Shown here piece by piece: positions 11,207 to 20,035 of a DNA stretch of 64,000 nt. Made by a program: the position numbers and the translations under genes. Position 1 is the stretch's first letter. Each line of letters opens with the position of its first letter. The notes below the pieces were generated by a model. That model saw only the letters and a program-made list of their open reading frames with translations. It did not search any database and had not been told where the DNA came from. Source of the DNA: Polytrichum commune (Eukaryota; Streptophyta; Polytrichopsida; Polytrichales; Polytrichaceae); contig OX485805.1 in NCBI GenBank assembly GCA_950295325.1, positions 23,421,501 through 23,485,500 of the forward strand, written 5' to 3'.

Positions 11207-13798
11207 ATGTTGCAAACTAGGAGCCGATATTATCGATCTCCAACACCAGATTACTTGGAGGACGTGCATACCACAAATCTTGAGCCAGAGGTAGATACCA
11301 ACGAGGCTTTTGAGCCTATTTCGGCGTTGGACACTACTAGTAGGCTTCGGATTTGGAGTGTCGGCACGTTCGACGAAATGAAGGACGATCGCCACAATTC
11401 AGTGCGTGATCGGTTTTCAGGTCGAGCTAGGGGCATTTCCTTGCCCGATTGGAAACTCCGGTTTCGTACCTGGATTAAGGAGAAACGCCAAAGGTCTTCC
11501 AATTTCAATGATTGGTATGCCTTTGAACTTCTGCCTCAACATTTGGAGTATGAGGCACTCCAAACTTATGAACGCTGGACAGAGGGTCATCAACGACAAC
11601 TTCGGGAGGTGGAGCAGTATTGGGAGGCTCGGGTTGAGCTCATTTCAGCCCTTAAGGATGGGGCGGTTGCTACCTTAGCTCCACCCACCTTAAAGGAGGA
11701 GGAATCGCCGGCGGAGTCTAAGGACACGGAACTGGCACTTGGGCCAATGGTGGCTAGCAGTAGCACGGCAACCCTTTCACGGGTGGCACGTGCTACACAG
11801 GCAGCATTGACGGCTGTTGGTCCACCACCTCCGTTTAATCCCCTTACTGAATTTGTCACACATTTGGAAGTGGAGTATGGTGGGTTTCGGCGAGACCAGA
11901 TGCAACGCATCCAGGATTTCCGCCGAGAGAAGGATGATACTCCACGGACCATGTATACGCGACTCGCGCGATTTGCTGTGGAGTCGGGAGGTGTTTTTGT
12001 TGAGAGTCAGTTTGTTAAAATCTTTTTGTCTAAGATTGACAAGCGGCTACTTGAGTTGGCATCACCTCGGATTATCCTCGACTACGAGGGCCGAGCTACG
12101 CTTGCACAAGCGTTTGCCGTGGTTGAGAGATGTGATCGGGCTCTTTGCCAACATGATGCCACGGATATGGTATCTTGGATGACAGAGAGTCCGAAACCAA
12201 GAAGAATTGTCATAGCTACTAGTAGTTTAGCTGAGACTCAACCCGTTAAGGAGCAAAAGATTTTGCATTGTTGGGGTTGTAGAGAAGCTGGCCATTCGAA
12301 GAATGATCCCAATTGTCCTAAGAAGAAGAAAACTCAGCCTTTGGGAAAATTAAAACAAAAGATGGAACCAGTAAAGGCAGGGGACAATTCTAAGAAGAGA
12401 CAATTGAAATGTAACCATTGTGGTGGCACTAATCACGATGTGGATCATTGTTTCCAACTTCATCCTGAGATGCGGCTTGCCAGTTATGTCACTGGAAAGT
12501 CTCCAAGGGAGCAGAGTCTTGAGGCTAAGGTGGCAGAGCTTGAGCAAAAGCTCAAATCTTCTGCATCTTTTGCTCAAATTTCTGAGCCGTATGTGGGTGG
12601 TGGCACCTCGGGTTCGGACATGTATATGTTTGGAGCAGCTGGAGAGGTGGTGGCGGGGGCTTCTACTCGCTCACAAACATTGGCAGATGCGGTGGCTTCC
12701 ACGAGTGGTGGTAGCAACGAGGTGCTACATCATCGCCATGCTGGACCAGCTGATCAAATTGGTCAGACACGTTTACCTCTTTCATTTGGATTGGTAGACA
12801 CCACTGTTGTTGGGGCTAAAAACCCTGTACCTTTGAGAGATGGGGATTCCATCTCGAAGGATGTTACGCAGGCATTGGCATATAAAATTCTCCATATGCC
12901 AATTTTCTCGGGTTCGGAGTTTATGGCTTCGGATTTCAAGCCTGCTGCAGTTTTTCATTTAGCTGGGAGAATGTTAGAAGGTAAGGCGGATTTGCCATCC
13001 CTTCAAGTATCCCAAGCTGTGGTTGACGTACCTGTGGCTGAGGAGGTGGAGGACTTAGCCAATTTGCGAGCGAGTCTTGCGGATGCGGCGATCATTGCTT
13101 TTGGTAAGCAAACTGATATTCCTCCAGCATCAATTTCAGCAGTGGATACGTCATTTTCGAATTATGCGTCGGGAGCGGCATATCTTGCAGACATTTCTGC
13201 AAGGCCTGCTCGCGAACGGCATAATTTGCAACCTGGAGTTGTACGGCTGATGAACGACAAATCTTTGTTTGTCGTTTCACGCACGGATATGCCCACTATC
13301 CGTGCTACACCTCTGAGAGTTATGATGGATTCCGGTGCTCAACCGGTTATGATTGGCAAAGGACTTGCTGACAGTCTTGGATTGACGCCAGCAAGCTTGG
13401 ATCCTTGTCCATTCACTATTGTGACTTCAGTAGGGGGCACTAAACGTGCAACAGGTTACACCAAGGCACTTCTACGTTTGATTTTTCATGTGGGGGCAGG
13501 GCCTACTTACACTCATTTGTCGATGAAGTGTGTTGTTACTAATGCTACCAACTATGATATACTTGTTGGTCAACAAGCTCTTTACCCACTTGGCTTTGGT
13601 TTGGATAATTGGACGGAAGAGGCATGGATTAGACCGGGATGGTCCACTGGAGATGGCAGGAAGGTATTTATTCCCGTCACATTTGCAGCCACTGCTATGA
13701 CTATGGTTGCGGAGGCAATGTTTGGTTGCAGCGGTTCAGTTGCAGATTTGCTTTTGTGCTCTAGTTTTATTGGAGGAAACAATGGACTACACTTGTAA
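11207..13798 (+). CDS. Gag-protease polyprotein of the methyltransferase-bearing retrotransposon
   Basis: The 863-residue frame is intact from ATG 11207 to TAA 13796. The N-terminal two fifths are Gag-like with no clear motif. At residue 355 is a zinc-knuckle-like motif, CWGCREAGH...C, with six rather than four residues between His and the last Cys. At about residue 400 a canonical CCHC knuckle, CNHCGGTNHDVDHC, follows. A short heptad stretch (about 430-445) may be a coiled coil. The aspartic protease is near the C-terminus, with active-site DSGA at residues 708-711 in MMDSGAQPVMIG. Gag packages element RNA and the protease cleaves the polyprotein. The last 17 nt overlap the ATG of the methyltransferase frame, which lies in the +1 frame. 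No stop or frameshift interrupts this frame, in contrast to the reverse transcriptase. Confidence 0.88.
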   Translation: MLQTRSRYYRSPTPDYLEDVHTTNLEPEVDTNEAFEPISALDTTSRLRIWSVGTFDEMKDDRHNSVRDRFSGRARGISLPDWKLRFRTWIKEKRQRSSNFNDWYAFELLPQHLEYEALQTYERWTEGHQRQLREVEQYWEARVELISALKDGAVATLAPPTLKEEESPAESKDTELALGPMVASSSTATLSRVARATQAALTAVGPPPPFNPLTEFVTHLEVEYGGFRRDQMQRIQDFRREKDDTPRTMYTRLARFAVESGGVFVESQFVKIFLSKIDKRLLELASPRIILDYEGRATLAQAFAVVERCDRALCQHDATDMVSWMTESPKPRRIVIATSSLAETQPVKEQKILHCWGCREAGHSKNDPNCPKKKKTQPLGKLKQKMEPVKAGDNSKKRQLKCNHCGGTNHDVDHCFQLHPEMRLASYVTGKSPREQSLEAKVAELEQKLKSSASFAQISEPYVGGGTSGSDMYMFGAAGEVVAGASTRSQTLADAVASTSGGSNEVLHHRHAGPADQIGQTRLPLSFGLVDTTVVGAKNPVPLRDGDSISKDVTQALAYKILHMPIFSGSEFMASDFKPAAVFHLAGRMLEGKADLPSLQVSQAVVDVPVAEEVEDLANLRASLADAAIIAFGKQTDIPPASISAVDTSFSNYASGAAYLADISARPARERHNLQPGVVRLMNDKSLFVVSRTDMPTIRATPLRVMMDSGAQPVMIGKGLADSLGLTPASLDPCPFTIVTSVGGTKRATGYTKALLRLIFHVGAGPTYTHLSMKCVVTNATNYDILVGQQALYPLGFGLDNWTEEAWIRPGWSTGDGRKVFIPVTFAATAMTMVAEAMFGCSGSVADLLLCSSFIGGNNGLHL

Positions 13799-15305
13799 TG
13801 CGGCAGAACAACAATTTTTACCATCTTTTCAAATTCCTGCTCGTCATTTCAAGGATCCACCTCCACCATGGCGAACTCCTAAGGAGTTATCCGACCATTG
13901 TCGACACATTGTAGCGGATTTGGAGCTTGGAGAGGCACCTCCAACTTCATCCTCATTTTCTTTTGCTCAACCCATTCGTTGGCAACCATCACCTGAAGGT
14001 ATTGTCCTTGTGGAGATCTTTGGAGGCATTGGCACAGGTTTGGCGACAGTGTTGGAAGCTGAAATTACAGTTTGGCGATATATTCATGTGGACAATGGGT
14101 ATGCAGCCAACAGAGCCGTCCGACACCACATCCAACAATTGTTGTTGAGATACCCCGCACAATTGTCAGCCTCTACCATTCATGGATGTTGTGGTCAACT
14201 TCCTCAAGATATCATTATGATTAGTGATGAGGATTTGAGAACGTTGGGCCACGTGGATTTGATTATTGTAGGATGGCCTTGTCAAGGCCATTCGCGGGCA
14301 CGAACTGGCCAGGGATTGGATGATCCTAGGTCTAGTTTGTTTGCGGATTTGATGCGATTGACGCAATGGTGGTTTACCCACCAATCAACTCCGCCAGGGT
14401 ACATTTTCGAAAATGCACCATTATTGGGTGATACCCGGCACAAAGTGGTGAAGGATGGTGAGTACATTAACCAAGTTCTGGGTACTCCAACATTTCTAGA
14501 TACTGCATCTTTGGGATCCTTTGCTCATCGGCCTCGTTGGTTTTGGACCAACTTGGTATCATCTCGGGTGCTTTCAGCGGCGATTGCCCGCATTCCCCGC
14601 CTTATAGATCGCAAGGTGGATGACATTTTAGATGATCATCGTGTTTCCTTGGCAGTTACCAAGGATGACACCTTGCCATTTGCATTAATTAACAAGGTGA
14701 GAATTCCGAGAGGTGCACTACCTACTTTTGTGACATATCCACAGTCTTTTGCATTTCGATCTTGTGGACCTGGCATGGTTTGGGATTCAAAATCCCAAAC
14801 TTATGAGGAGCCTACGGCAGATGAGCGGGAACGCGCCATGGGTTTTCTTACAGGTACCACGGCTGCTCACGGGCTTCAGGAAGGTCAGAGACGTTTCCTA
14901 TTGGGGCAAGCTATGGATATTAATAGCATTGTGTGGATAATTGGAATTTGTCTTGCTGCTCAACAACGTATGGATGACCAATTGCTTACTCTGAGGGCAG
15001 AGAACAATGGTCAGGGGGCAATGGAGCCGCAATCCAAGGATCACATTGAGGTCAATGACACCGAGGGATTATTTCCTTTGAAACTTCATGTTGCGGAAGA
15101 GCTTCGAGCCCAACGTGTTTTTTCGGCTTTGGCCCAAGAGTTTGGGAAGTTGGAGGCCCATAAAATGTTTCCACTTCTATTTCTTGGTGATACTTCATAT
15201 ATGGGTAGCTATTTAGCTACACAAACTGATTGTAGTGGAGAGGATACACATTTGGATTCAAGTGCAGATGATGGGGGCAAAGGTGTTGCCCTCTCCACGG
15301 ACTAG
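13782..15305 (+). CDS. retrotransposon-encoded cytosine-C5 DNA methyltransferase
   Basis: The frame has 507 codons from ATG 13782 (context aacaATGG) to TAG 15303. The frame is also open upstream to 13701, so a +1 frameshift from gag-protease within 13701-13798 is an alternative entry. Cytosine-C5 methyltransferase motifs appear in order: motif I FGGIGTGL (14019-14042, AdoMet binding); motif IV GWPCQGHSRA with catalytic Cys at 14280-14282; motif VI FENAPLL with the catalytic Glu at 14409-14411 (Ala replaces the usual Val of ENV); motif VIII RPRWFWTNL near 14530; motifs IX/X with ERERAMGF and RRFLLGQAM near 14830-14940. The FW-N form of motif VIII recalls Dnmt3-type enzymes, whereas PCQ is the Dnmt1/bacterial form. 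The C-terminal 120 residues lead toward reverse transcriptase and match no domain I know. It probably methylates cytosine in DNA; target and activity are unknown. It is not a host gene: it lies between protease and RT inside the LTRs. Confidence 0.9.
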   Translation: MDYTCNAAEQQFLPSFQIPARHFKDPPPPWRTPKELSDHCRHIVADLELGEAPPTSSSFSFAQPIRWQPSPEGIVLVEIFGGIGTGLATVLEAEITVWRYIHVDNGYAANRAVRHHIQQLLLRYPAQLSASTIHGCCGQLPQDIIMISDEDLRTLGHVDLIIVGWPCQGHSRARTGQGLDDPRSSLFADLMRLTQWWFTHQSTPPGYIFENAPLLGDTRHKVVKDGEYINQVLGTPTFLDTASLGSFAHRPRWFWTNLVSSRVLSAAIARIPRLIDRKVDDILDDHRVSLAVTKDDTLPFALINKVRIPRGALPTFVTYPQSFAFRSCGPGMVWDSKSQTYEEPTADERERAMGFLTGTTAAHGLQEGQRRFLLGQAMDINSIVWIIGICLAAQQRMDDQLLTLRAENNGQGAMEPQSKDHIEVNDTEGLFPLKLHVAEELRAQRVFSALAQEFGKLEAHKMFPLLFLGDTSYMGSYLATQTDCSGEDTHLDSSADDGGKGVALSTD

Positions 15306-15311
15306 CAATCA
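15303..15311 (+). promoter_or_regulatory. possible leaky stop UAG-CAA-UCA between methyltransferase and RT
   Basis: The TAG ending the methyltransferase frame is followed by CAA TCA, in frame with the reverse transcriptase. This fits the known readthrough consensus UAG-CAR-YYA. Against programmed readthrough, a CAG-to-TAG change would give the same codon, and four other in-frame stops downstream look like C-to-T mutations. Confidence 0.4.
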
Positions 15312-18300
15312 CAGGTTGTGCTGGCACCAAGTGGCAATCCTTCTATGAAGAAGGAAACCACGGAGTTTGACGATTGGCCAATTGAAGTGGGGCCAAAGCT
15401 TACTGGTGCCGAAACACGAAAGGTACGGGCATTTATTCGCTCTTACCGTAATTGTTTTGCCTTTAGTCTTCATGATCTTGAAGGATATAAAGGTAAACCT
15501 ATTCGTATTCAACTCGAGGACGACCACCCTATTTTCAGACGGCCGTACAGACTTAGTACCTCTGAAAGGTTGGGTGTTCAAACTTGATGTCAAGAGTTAT
15601 TGGCAGCGGAATTGATTGAACTCTCCAATGGAGAGTATGCTTGTGCCACGGTTATGCCGTCAAAGAAGGATATCTTTGGCAACTGGACGGAAAAACGGGT
15701 GTGTGGTGATTATCGTCCAGTCAACCGCAAGACCAAGTCGGATTGATATCCAATGCCGATGCCGGAGGAGTTGTTTGATGCACTGGGATTTTCTAGAATC
15801 TTCAGCACTCTGGATTTGAGGTCTGGTTATCACTAATTACCTTTGTTGTTGGGTGATCGGGTGAAGACCGTATTTTGGGGAATTGATAAAGATGGCAAGG
15901 ATCAACTTTATCATTGGAAATTTCTGCCATTTGGTCTGAAGAATGCACCAGCTGAATTTCAGCGGGTGATGGACCAATTATTGGCTGGTTTGCCATTTGC
16001 TAGATGTTACATTGATGATGTTATCATCTTTAGTAATAGTCCACAGGATCATGTGAGACATTTGCAAGCGGTATTTGAACGACTTCAACGGTGGGGACTC
16101 CGTTTACATCATGGCAAATGTAAGTTTTTCCATAATCAATTGCCCTATTTAGGCCACATAATTGTTCCTGGCGGTCTTGGTGTGCAACAGGCGAAAGTGG
16201 ATGCTTTGCACAAAATTCCCGCACCTAGTGATGTACCACGGCTTCGTACATTTCTAGGATTGGCAAATTATTATAGGAGGTTTGTCAAAAACTTTAGTTT
16301 GATTGCCAAACCTCTTACCATTCTCACGGGGAAAGACCAACCATGGATTTGGAGTCGGGAACAACAACAGGCATTTGATACATTGAAGCAGAGGCTCGGT
16401 TCAGCGCCAGTGCTTCGACGCCCGGATATGTCTAGAGTTTTTTAATTGCACACGGATTGGAGTGCAGTGGGATTGGGAGCGGTATTGACACAGAAAAATG
16501 AAGAGGGAAAAGAATATGTGGTGGCTTATGTATCTAGAAGCAATAATAGTGCTGAATCTAATTATTCTTCTTATGAAAGCGAGGCCTTGGCGGCCGTTTG
16601 GGCCATTGCACATTTTCGACCTTATTTGTATGGACAAAAGTTTACTTTAGTGACTGATCATCAGTCTTTAAAATGGCTTATGGAATCAGATAAGCTCATC
16701 GGGAAACTTACTAGGTGGGCATTGTTACTTCAGGAATATGATTTTGAAGTTGTTCACCGAGCAAGAATTGCCAACTTGGATGCAGACGGATTGTCTCGCA
16801 ATCCAAGTCCTTCAGATGAGGATTTAACTGGAGCCAGGTGGCATGGAGATTGTGATCGTGAGGCAGTGCTGGGTTGGCATGCTGCCACATATCTCACAAT
16901 GATGTCGGGATTGGCTGCTGAGATCCTTGTGGAAGAACAAGATAAGGAGGTGGATAAATCTCTCGTTGTTAGTGATGTGTGGGACGACCAAACGATCTTG
17001 CACAAACTTCAACAAGGGATATTTCCTCTTGGACTATCAGCTATGGAGCGAGATAGAGTTAGCCATCGAATAACAAGGTTTCGTTGGGCAAACGGCTTGT
17101 TATTTCGTGTATGGCCGAACGGAACAAGGCGCATCGTTCCAAGGCCAGATCAAAGAGCTTCTTTAGTGCGCCAAGTGCACGAGGAGCTTGGACATTTTGG
17201 AGTGCGAAGGACACACTCTATGTTGCGCAACCAATATTGGTGGACTGGTATGTATCAACATGTTGCCACTTATGTTTCTAGGTGTGAAGTATGTGACCGG
17301 GTCAGGTCAAGTTTTAATACTTTGTCACCTCAACTTCAGCCTTTATCTATTATGGGCTTGGGATATCGTTGGTCTTTGAATTTTGCCGGACCGCTTACTA
17401 TCACTCCACGTGGTTCCAAGTATGTGCTTGTGATGGTGGAGCATTTTAGTAAGTGGATTGAACTCGTGGCTCTTCCCCAAAATTCCTCAGAATTGGCGGC
17501 TATGGCATTTCTTGATCGAGTTTTGGCACGGTTTAGAGCACCTGCAGAGGTGTTGACGGATCAAGGGAGAGAATTTCTTGGATCTTTCGAGGCTTTGTGT
17601 ACCAAGGCTTTGATTGATCATCGGACAACTTCCAGAGATCACCCTGAGGCAGATGGTTTAGCTGAACGAGTTGTTCAGACGGTTAAGCGCGGTTTGCGGA
17701 AGTATGGATTGCTTCATGGCAACCATCGCGATTGGAACTTGATGTTACCATGGATAGCAATGGGTTATCGTTTCAGCAGGCAAGCATCTTTGGCATCATA
17801 TAGTCCTTACCAACTCTTGTATGGACGGGAACCAATTTTACCTAGCTCGGTGCGAGAGAAATTGGCTCCCGTGGTAAACTTGGATGATCCAGATGTTTGG
17901 GCTCAATGTCTTCATGACCGAACATCGTTCTTCCAAAAGGCCATGCCTATGGCTATGGAGAATTTAAATATTGCTCAACATCGTGATACATTACGGTATG
18001 CCCGGATCCGCAGTGGAGCTTATCGACCTCAGGTTCGTAGATTTTCCAAGGGGAATTATGTTTACTTGCAACGGGAGGCGCCTACGACATTGGATGTCAA
18101 GGCTGGGCGCACAATTTTGCGGGTAAAAGATGTCTTGCCAAGTGGTATATTATTTCTTGAAGGCAAGGATGGACGGGAATGTTGTGAGCATTCAAAGAAT
18201 TGCGCTCCATGTCACCTTCCCATCGACGGCTCTGTGCATCCCGAGTTGGCGGTTGTACCACAGGGTCTGCCTTGTTATGTTTGTGGAGAAAAGAAAGGAG

Positions 18301-18449
18301 CTGCAACAATGTTATTGTGCAACCAATGTCAACATGGTTGGCACATGGCATGTTTGACACCTCCCCTTTTTACTCTTCCTCCTGGCAATTGGGTTTGTCC
18401 TCGTTGTCGGAAAGCCTCTCATTCCGTGGCCGTTAATGGTCATAATTGA
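15306..18449 (+). pseudogene. reverse transcriptase - RNase H - integrase - PHD polyprotein, broken
   Basis: One continuous frame, the same as the methyltransferase frame, is broken by TGA 15585, TGA 15744, TAA 15834 and TAA 16443. The RT N-terminal part begins near 15498 with KGKPIRIQL; the catalytic motif YIDDVIIF lies near 16008. RNase H starts at about 16446 with HTDWSAVGLGAVL and includes TDHQSLKWL. The integrase zinc region (His-His-Cys-Cys, HEELGHFG ... CEVC) lies at about 17180-17300. In the integrase core the first acidic residue appears as Asn (AAT 17379-17381, in WSLNFAGPL); LTDQGREF and HPEADGLAE supply the later Asp and Glu. A C-terminal segment with CAPCHLP precedes a PHD finger. 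The stops and the Asn make this copy non-functional for its own transposition. From 16446 to 18449 the frame is open. Confidence 0.9.
18273..18407 (+). other. PHD finger at the C-terminus of the integrase
   Basis: The C4-H-C3 pattern is complete: CYVC, then CNQC, GWHMAC, then WVCPRC. The conserved Trp sits two residues before the penultimate Cys. PHD fingers commonly bind histone H3 tails. Some Ty3/gypsy integrases carry chromodomains here for targeting, so a role in chromatin-directed integration is a reasonable inference. Confidence 0.88.
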
Positions 18450-18773
18450 GAATTTTGTGGATGTTTACCATATGTTTTAGTGGTGAAGTTGTTATTTAGT
18501 TGGTTGGAATTTTTATGGGATTAAGACCACATTGAAAGAGTTATCCAAGAATTCAACATTAATTGTTGAAGGCGATTAAGGATGGGGCTCACATTGCACC
18601 CAGCCTACAGTTCTTGGATTACTTTGTCAATCACGAGTTTAATTCATTTTATTACTACTACCCAATTAAATATGTATAGATGTAGCAACAACTTCATCAT
18701 GTTCAACAACTCTACCGATGAGTGTGTTTGTTCCTAGCCGATTGGAGGGGCTCCTTATCTACTAGTGGGGGCA
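18450..18773 (+). other. 3' untranslated region of the retrotransposon
   Basis: Non-coding sequence between pol and the 3' terminal repeats. AGTGGGGG at about 18764-18771 is a possible polypurine tract, but it lies directly before the 120-bp repeat rather than the LTR start. Confidence 0.5.
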
Positions 18774-18893
18774 CTTGAAGAGGTGGTTGTTTAGCATTTT
18801 AGTTTGCTATTTTATTTTGCTATTTTATTTTGCTAATTGATGTTGACAACGACACTCGATCTGTTGTGTTTAACGATCTTAGTTTACACGACA
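18774..18893 (+). repeat. extra copy of the LTR 3' tail before the 3' LTR
   Basis: These 120 bp repeat the last 107 bp of the 3' LTR (19348-19454). They differ by one extra 13-bp GCTATTTTATTTT unit and one substitution. The copy ends in GACA, followed by GC and then TGTC of the 3' LTR at 18896. This is the arrangement expected of an LTR-LTR junction. Confidence 0.9.
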
Positions 18894-18895
18894 GC

Positions 18896-19454
18896 TGTCA
18901 CGTGAGGTGACATCGGGGGCTAAGTTACGTCAATTTAGGAGTAAATGGACTCCATTAGGAGTCCATGTGTATTGGGATGAGTCCATGTGTATTGGGATGA
19001 GTAACGGACTCCATTGGGAGTCCTAGTTAGTTGTTCATCCACTCCATGGATGAACTCCACATAGGATTGGGGTTGTACGGAGAGGAAGGCCTTTTGACTT
19101 GCCATTGTTGTCAAGTCAAGTCTTGTGAGTGTGTTTTGAGAGAGAGAGAGCTTGTTGTTGCTTTCTCATGGCTATGGTGTAGTAGATTATGAGTAAAGCC
19201 TTTGCATTCTTTCTCCACCACTTGCACTCTTGGATTCTCCCTTCGTGGAGTGAGAGATAGCTTGATTCTTGTGTGTGAATTTTAGAGTTTCTTAAGCTTT
19301 GTAAGGAGACATTTTAGTTTCTTAAGCTTGGATAGAGAAACCCTCATCTTGAAGAGGTGGTTGTTTAGCATTTTAGTTTGCTATTTTATTTTGCTAATTG
19401 ATGTTGATAACGACACTCGATCTGTTGTGTTTAACGATCTTAGTTTACACGACA
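18896..19454 (+). repeat. 3' LTR
   Basis: The 559-bp repeat starts TGTCACGTGAGG and ends TTTACACGACA, with TGTC/GACA terminal inverted repeats. It is followed by the target duplication TCTA. Compared with the 5' LTR it carries a tandem duplication of a 20-bp segment near 18961-19000. Confidence 0.92.
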
Positions 19455-20035
19455 TCTAATATATTCATTGTAAATAAATTTTGCAAAAAACGTGCATATA
19501 ATACATGGGGTTTTTAAATAATGAAACATGTTTACATGTGAAATACCATCACATATAATGGGCTTTTTTTATCTAGTCCATACACGTGAACTAGCGTGGA
19601 AACAATTACTAGGGGTAGCGGGTCTAGGATAGGGTATGTGCTAGTAGATGAAAAGAGGTAATTTTTTGTTGAAAAAACTTGGATGGATGACCTCGCATGC
19701 TGGTTGGCTTGAAACTTACTGAACCAACGTATCCAATGTGGAGTTAATGTTCTCTACCTACGTGCCGGGAGGGAAAATTTCAACGGGGTGTTTGAGTCGC
19801 AATCTTCTTTCCAACTTTCTTGGGCAGTGTAAGTAAAATAGGGTATTTTTAAATGATTCCCCCAAAATTTTATAACTACTAACAAGGTGTATTAAAATAC
19901 AAGCATTTACCTTTATTTTGAAAAATACCATACCTTATCATCTTTTCTGCAAGGTAAATAGCCCCCCGATAAATAGGTCCTGAGAGAACGTGTATGCATT
20001 AATATGAGAGGAAGTGACCTCCCCGAGCCGTCTCA

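Larger units (their letters stand above)
8141..19454 (+). mobile_element. Ty3/gypsy-type LTR retrotransposon encoding a DNA methyltransferase and a PHD finger
   Basis: The 11.3-kb element is bounded by TGTC at 8141 and GACA at 19454, with the 4-bp target duplication TCTA at 8137-8140 and 19455-19458. Its order is 5' LTR (interrupted by a hAT element), leader, gag-protease (11207-13798), methyltransferase (13782-15305), reverse transcriptase-RNase H-integrase-PHD (15306-18449, broken), 3' LTR. Protease before RT, with integrase after RNase H, is the Ty3/gypsy order. LTR parts that can be compared differ at about four positions in some 440 bp, plus a 20-bp duplication and one GA-repeat step. 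The insertion is therefore fairly recent even though the copy is defective. No primer-binding site was recognised after the 5' LTR. Confidence 0.93.
8080..20027. mobile_element. TIR transposon copy B, split by the LTR retrotransposon
   Basis: The left end CTCAGGGAGGTCACT (8080-8094) and right end AGTGACCTCCCCGAG (20013-20027) form imperfect inverted repeats of the same family as copies A and C. They are flanked by the 8-bp duplication CCGTCTCG / CCGTCTCA (8072-8079, 20028-20035; one mismatch). Left-half sequence at 8095-8140 and right-half sequence from 19455 match, in order, the continuous copy C at 31431-31715. The retrotransposon therefore inserted into a pre-existing element. Without it the element would be about 0.63 kb. 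About 0.3 kb inside the right half (roughly 19575-19900) is not in copy C. Confidence 0.88.

Noticed and set aside
13782-15305. Methyltransferase as a host DRM- or MET-type gene
   Set aside because: It is intronless, lies inside one LTR element between protease and RT, shares the RT frame, and overlaps the gag-protease stop.
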